NCBI RefSeq assembly: GCF_020217005.1 | Contig: NZ_JAIWOI010000375.1 | Span: forward strand, 1-10,000 | Direction of reading: 5' to 3' | DNA from: Rheinheimera sp. | Lineage (GTDB): Bacteria > Pseudomonadota > Gammaproteobacteria > Enterobacterales > Alteromonadaceae | Length of the DNA: 10,000 nt | Shown here: one piece after another, positions 6,426 to 10,000 of the stretch | How the letters are laid out: each line of letters opens with the position of its first letter | Position numbering within the stretch: the stretch's first letter is position 1 | The notes under the pieces: generated by a model | What the model was told of the DNA's origin: nothing | The model's input: only the letters and a program-made list of their open reading frames with translations | The model's database searches: none | Program-made: the position numbers and the translations under genes

Positions 6426-9400
6426 TTATAGCTTGCGGATATTATCTGCGCCATCGCGGTCGATTAGGCGGACAAAAGGATCCACCCCGACATAAAGTGG
6501 CTTCTGCTCCAGCACCAACTCAATGCTGTTTTCGCCAGTCACCAACTGATGTTTTTTCAGATAAATCACACCACTTTCGCCCGTGGTTTGGTCCGGATCG
6601 ACACTAAATACACCTATGTCGATTTGCTCAGCCAAAGCTTGGGGGGTTTCTACCCCTTTTTCATCAGCCACTAATTTGTCGGCATGCAGAATCAAATTCA
6701 GTTGGAACTTGCCATCAGCCAGTTCAGTGACTTTGGCGTCTTTCACCCTTAAATCATACAAAGTGATGTTATTAAACAAATCGTCAATAAAGGCTTTCTC
6801 CTCAACCGCTGTGTTCTGGCTTAAATAACTGACCAAATCTAAAGTGGTTGGGAAAGGATCATTGCGATAACGATAGCGTTCATTAAAGGCCTTTAAGTTG
6901 GCATTTAAGCGTTCTTCACCTAAACGGTCTTTAATCGCCATCATTACCACTGAGCCTTTTTGGTAATGAATATAACTCTGGCTTTCTGAGCGCAGTAATG
7001 GCTGCTCGCCAATACGCTCACCTGAGCGACCTCTTAAGTAGCCGTCCAGCTCGTACTTGAGGAATTTACGGATTTTGTCAGCGCCGTATTTTTTCTCCAT
7101 CACCATCAAAGCTGCGTATTGCGACAAACTTTCTGAAATCACGGCGCTACCCTGCACATCCGCAGCGCCTACCTGGTGGCCCCACCATTGGTGGGCCACT
7201 TCGTGAGCAGTGACGTAATACACAGCATCAATATTTTCAGGATCGCGCAAGTCGGTAATAAAACCTATTTGCTCGGAATAAGGCACAGTATTGGCAAAAC
7301 TCTGCGCAAAGCTGCGATAACCGGGAAACTCGATAATACGCAGCTGTTTATGCTGATATGGACCAAAAGCAGCAGTGAAGTAATCAATGGAGTCTTTCAC
7401 CGATTCCACCATACGATCCACGTTCCACGGATGGCCTTTATGGTAATACACCTCAATAGCCACGCCATTGTGCTCTGCTTTTTTCACTTCATAACGGCCT
7501 GAACTGATGGAGTAGAAATTCACCATTGGCTGGTCCATTTTATAACTGAAGTAATTACGGCCATCCTGTTGCCATTGTTTCTGCAGATAACCAGGCGTTA
7601 ACGCGATCTGATCGCCTTCAGTGGATATGGTGGCTTCAAACTGAATAAAGTTGCCATCAGGACCAAAGAAGTTCTGTGCATAAAACTTCGAATCTTCCAG
7701 CTTGTTGGCTCGTTCATTTGGCTCTAAACCACGTTTTAAGCGCTCATGTCTGTCCTGCAGCTCAGCTCCTTCCTGATAACCAAAAGTAGGCAATAACTCC
7801 CAGTTATTAATAAAAGTGCCGTTTTCAACTACAGTCACATCAAAACCTGTTTCACGTAAGCCTTTAGATTCGCGGGTTAATTCAATCACGCCTGCAACTG
7901 TGGCACCAGCGGCGACCGGAGTGCTGAAGGTCAGCCATGAAGTGCGGAATTTGGCATCTCGTTCACTTAAGCTGGCACCATCAATGGCAATAGTCATTTG
8001 CTTTGTATTGTCCGGCCAGTTCACCAAGACTTTTTCGATGGGCTGCGCTGACTTGTTTTGCCACTGAATATTCATCCGGGCCACCACTTTCTGCTGTGAA
8101 GGGAACAGGTCAATTTGCGCATTCACATGGGTAGTCACCAAGGCTGGCAGAGCTGCATACTGAATAAAGGCTTTTTCATAATCAGCCTGTAAATCTGTTG
8201 TTTCTTCCGCCGTAGTGTAGTTATTCAGCAGTATGGTCTGCTGATAGATAAAAGCACCAGTAGCAACAGCTACCACAGCAGAAACAGCAATCACGGCTTT
8301 ACCAGCTTTACCTAAGTGATAACCTAGTTTACTTAAGCGTATTTTCAGGCTTTGTAGTGGACCTCTATGATACAAACCATAACCCAGTACAAACAATATG
8401 CTGGTGATCGCGCCCCAATACAGCATGTAAACCGAATGGGAGGTTAATCTGTTGGCATATTGGTTTAAGTCAGAAAAACCTATGCTAGGTGATGAGCTAA
8501 AGTTATACAAGCTATGGCCGAAACCCCAGGATGCCATCACCAGTGTGCTTAAGAAGTAGCCCACAAACAGTCCCATTCCGACAAACTTATTCGGGCTTAA
8601 CACTTGCAGGAAAAACGCTAGCACAGCACTCATCATATAGGGCAGTAAAACAAAATAGCCAAGGCGGATCAGGTACTGGCTTAACTCAAAGTTCTCAATT
8701 CCTTTAATCAACTGGTAACCCATGGTGGTCAGAATACCAACAAGGATAAGTGCCGCCATTACCAGCGCCATAGCTATTAACTTGGCTGTCCAGAAAGTTA
8801 AATTAGGCACAGGCATGGTGTCGATAATGTCACCCATCCCAGAATTGCGTTCACGCCACACCACTTCAGCACTGTAATAGACGATAACAATAACCATCAG
8901 TAGGCTGATAGAACCCAGTATATGCTCCACCATCGTCTGCGTAACGGGCCAACTGGATGTGCCATACCAGCCGATGTCAGCAAAGAGTGGACCAATCAGC
9001 TGGGCCACGGTAATCAAGCCCAGAATAATAAAAGGGGCAGTGAACAGTACTTGTTTGACTTCAAACTTTAACCTGACTAAAAAGGCAGGCAGCAGAGCGG
9101 TAGAGTTGGCTTTTTTCTGTAAATTCTGCAGCGAAAGTTCTGGTTGTTTTAATTCGGCTTTTTTGGCTTTTTTGCGGTCTTTTTTATCCAGCGATGGCAG
9201 TTTGAACAGACCGGAAAAGCCAAGTAACACCAAAGCTACAGCTAGCCATAACAAACGGTTCTGCAATAACACGCCTTCAAAACTAACCAACAGTGTATTT
9301 TTTTCCTGGATAGTCCAATAACGGGTTAAATCAAAAAAGGTGCGTAAACCAAAAGGGTCTAATAAAGCGGACAAAGCACGGTATTCTGGCAAACGCGCCA

Positions 9401-9980
9401 CTGTACCTGAGACCATATAAAGCACCAGCAGCACCACCGCAATAAGGTACAAAGCCATCATAGAGCGGAAACGGGCTGCTATCGCATAAAACAAAGCTGA
9501 AATAATAAAGAAGCTAGGTACTGACAACACCAGGTAGTTGTAGGCGTAAAAGCTTAAGTGGGTTGGGCCAAAACGGCTGGCGTCCACCCAAGGCATAAAA
9601 CTCGCGAGTAACATGCCCAAAGGCACAGCAATATAAACCAGTAACACCACTAAATAGCTGCCAAAAAAGCGGCCAAACTGATAAGCAAAAGGTGATATTG
9701 GCTTACTGTAGATCAGCTCCTCCATTTGATGCTGCTGATTACGTACAGCACTGCTGCCAACAAAATTCACCACCAGAAACATGGCAAAGATACTTAAAAT
9801 TAACAGCGTCTGGCCTATCGCATAAGGTCCATTTTTAAACACTTCACCACCACCTCCTACGCTGACATTGTCAGAGGCGACAGATAAAAAGCTGATTAAA
9901 AACAATAACAAACTGACGACATAAAAAGACGGCTGGCGCAGGTAATAACTCAGCTCAAAACGGGTCATTAAAGCAAACAT
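6426..9980 (-). CDS. ABC-2-type transporter permease (two halves) fused to an M1-family metallopeptidase domain
   Basis: The N-terminal half (1 to about 580) has roughly 12-13 hydrophobic segments in two permease modules (about 1-260 and 300-545), joined by a Lys-rich linker (about 264-290). Each module has an ABC-2-like coupling segment: R80 to P94 (QMEELIYSKP) and R376 to P390 (GMGDIIDTMP). After a last membrane segment near 560-580, residues about 600-1184 form an M1 peptidase-like region. It contains HEVAH at 926-930, candidate third zinc ligand E950, and the Tyr of HYQKG (Y1006) at the position of the M1 catalytic Tyr. The peptidase part probably faces the periplasm. GxMEN is absent; PGYRSFAQSF at 886-895 occupies the region. 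This architecture is known as 'ABC transporter permease/M1 aminopeptidase', with substrate and role unknown to me. An ABC ATPase encoded just upstream is expected but lies outside the window. Confidence 0.93.
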   Translation of the reverse strand: MFALMTRFELSYYLRQPSFYVVSLLLFLISFLSVASDNVSVGGGGEVFKNGPYAIGQTLLILSIFAMFLVVNFVGSSAVRNQQHQMEELIYSKPISPFAYQFGRFFGSYLVVLLVYIAVPLGMLLASFMPWVDASRFGPTHLSFYAYNYLVLSVPSFFIISALFYAIAARFRSMMALYLIAVVLLVLYMVSGTVARLPEYRALSALLDPFGLRTFFDLTRYWTIQEKNTLLVSFEGVLLQNRLLWLAVALVLLGFSGLFKLPSLDKKDRKKAKKAELKQPELSLQNLQKKANSTALLPAFLVRLKFEVKQVLFTAPFIILGLITVAQLIGPLFADIGWYGTSSWPVTQTMVEHILGSISLLMVIVIVYYSAEVVWRERNSGMGDIIDTMPVPNLTFWTAKLIAMALVMAALILVGILTTMGYQLIKGIENFELSQYLIRLGYFVLLPYMMSAVLAFFLQVLSPNKFVGMGLFVGYFLSTLVMASWGFGHSLYNFSSSPSIGFSDLNQYANRLTSHSVYMLYWGAITSILFVLGYGLYHRGPLQSLKIRLSKLGYHLGKAGKAVIAVSAVVAVATGAFIYQQTILLNNYTTAEETTDLQADYEKAFIQYAALPALVTTHVNAQIDLFPSQQKVVARMNIQWQNKSAQPIEKVLVNWPDNTKQMTIAIDGASLSERDAKFRTSWLTFSTPVAAGATVAGVIELTRESKGLRETGFDVTVVENGTFINNWELLPTFGYQEGAELQDRHERLKRGLEPNERANKLEDSKFYAQNFFGPDGNFIQFEATISTEGDQIALTPGYLQKQWQQDGRNYFSYKMDQPMVNFYSISSGRYEVKKAEHNGVAIEVYYHKGHPWNVDRMVESVKDSIDYFTAAFGPYQHKQLRIIEFPGYRSFAQSFANTVPYSEQIGFITDLRDPENIDAVYYVTAHEVAHQWWGHQVGAADVQGSAVISESLSQYAALMVMEKKYGADKIRKFLKYELDGYLRGRSGERIGEQPLLRSESQSYIHYQKGSVVMMAIKDRLGEERLNANLKAFNERYRYRNDPFPTTLDLVSYLSQNTAVEEKAFIDDLFNNITLYDLRVKDAKVTELADGKFQLNLILHADKLVADEKGVETPQALAEQIDIGVFSVDPDQTTGESGVIYLKKHQLVTGENSIELVLEQKPLYVGVDPFVRLIDRDGADNIRKL

Positions 9981-9982
9981 AA

Positions 9983-9990
9983 CCCCTCCT
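9983..9990 (-). promoter_or_regulatory. Strong Shine-Dalgarno sequence fixing the start of the permease-peptidase gene
   Basis: The minus strand reads AGGAGGGG, two bases before the ATG at 9980-9978, with the AGGAGG core four bases away. It is the best ribosome-binding site in the window and supports this start. A TAG stop at 9991-9989 overlaps its first bases and could end an upstream gene in the same operon. Confidence 0.8.
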
Positions 9991-10000
9991 ATGCAGCAGC

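Noticed and set aside
7176..7502. Open frame on the + strand inside the M1 domain, and similar antisense frames elsewhere
   Set aside because: They lie wholly opposite clear protein domains, show no family motif, and lack a convincing ribosome site. They are shadows of the real genes.

Overview
The window looks like chromosomal core DNA from a marine or aquatic gammaproteobacterium of the alteromonad type. Rheinheimera or Alishewanella is my best guess, from the gene content and the RsmJ, GT9 and permease-peptidase sequence styles; no marker here proves the genus. I see no insertion sequence, tRNA, rRNA or CRISPR array.

Left half, + strand (1-4914): the last codons of an unidentified upstream gene overlap the start of a tight lipopolysaccharide inner-core heptose block. 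Its genes are hldE (bifunctional heptose kinase/adenylyltransferase), a GT9 heptosyltransferase-like gene with a TTG start, and gmhB (heptose bisphosphate phosphatase). HldE and GmhB supply three of the five steps to ADP-heptose (kinase, phosphatase, adenylyltransferase), and the GT9 enzyme probably uses the product. The isomerase gmhA and the epimerase hldD are not in the window. Two exported proteins of unknown function follow: a Sel1-repeat-like protein 31 bp behind gmhB, and a 222-residue signal-peptide protein behind a 143-bp AT-rich gap.

Middle (4915-6425): a strong hairpin at 4986-5011 separates the + strand block from convergent minus-strand genes. These are a Prx5-type peroxiredoxin and, upstream of it, rsmJ (16S rRNA guanine-N2 methyltransferase), 49 bp apart and possibly co-transcribed. 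Between rsmJ and the next gene is a 124-bp gap holding two hairpins. One is a perfect 22-bp inverted repeat followed by six T on the minus strand: an intrinsic terminator that also looks like a dispersed palindromic repeat.

Right part, minus strand (6426-9980): one 1184-residue gene encodes two ABC-2-type permease halves followed by an M1-family metallopeptidase domain. This is the most interesting object here. The permease is internally duplicated. The peptidase has HExxH and a catalytic Tyr candidate, but it lacks the GxMEN exopeptidase motif and has 19 rather than 18 residues between HExxH and the third zinc-ligand candidate. The gene has a very strong Shine-Dalgarno sequence at the window edge, and its upstream partner, expected to be an ABC ATPase, lies outside the window.
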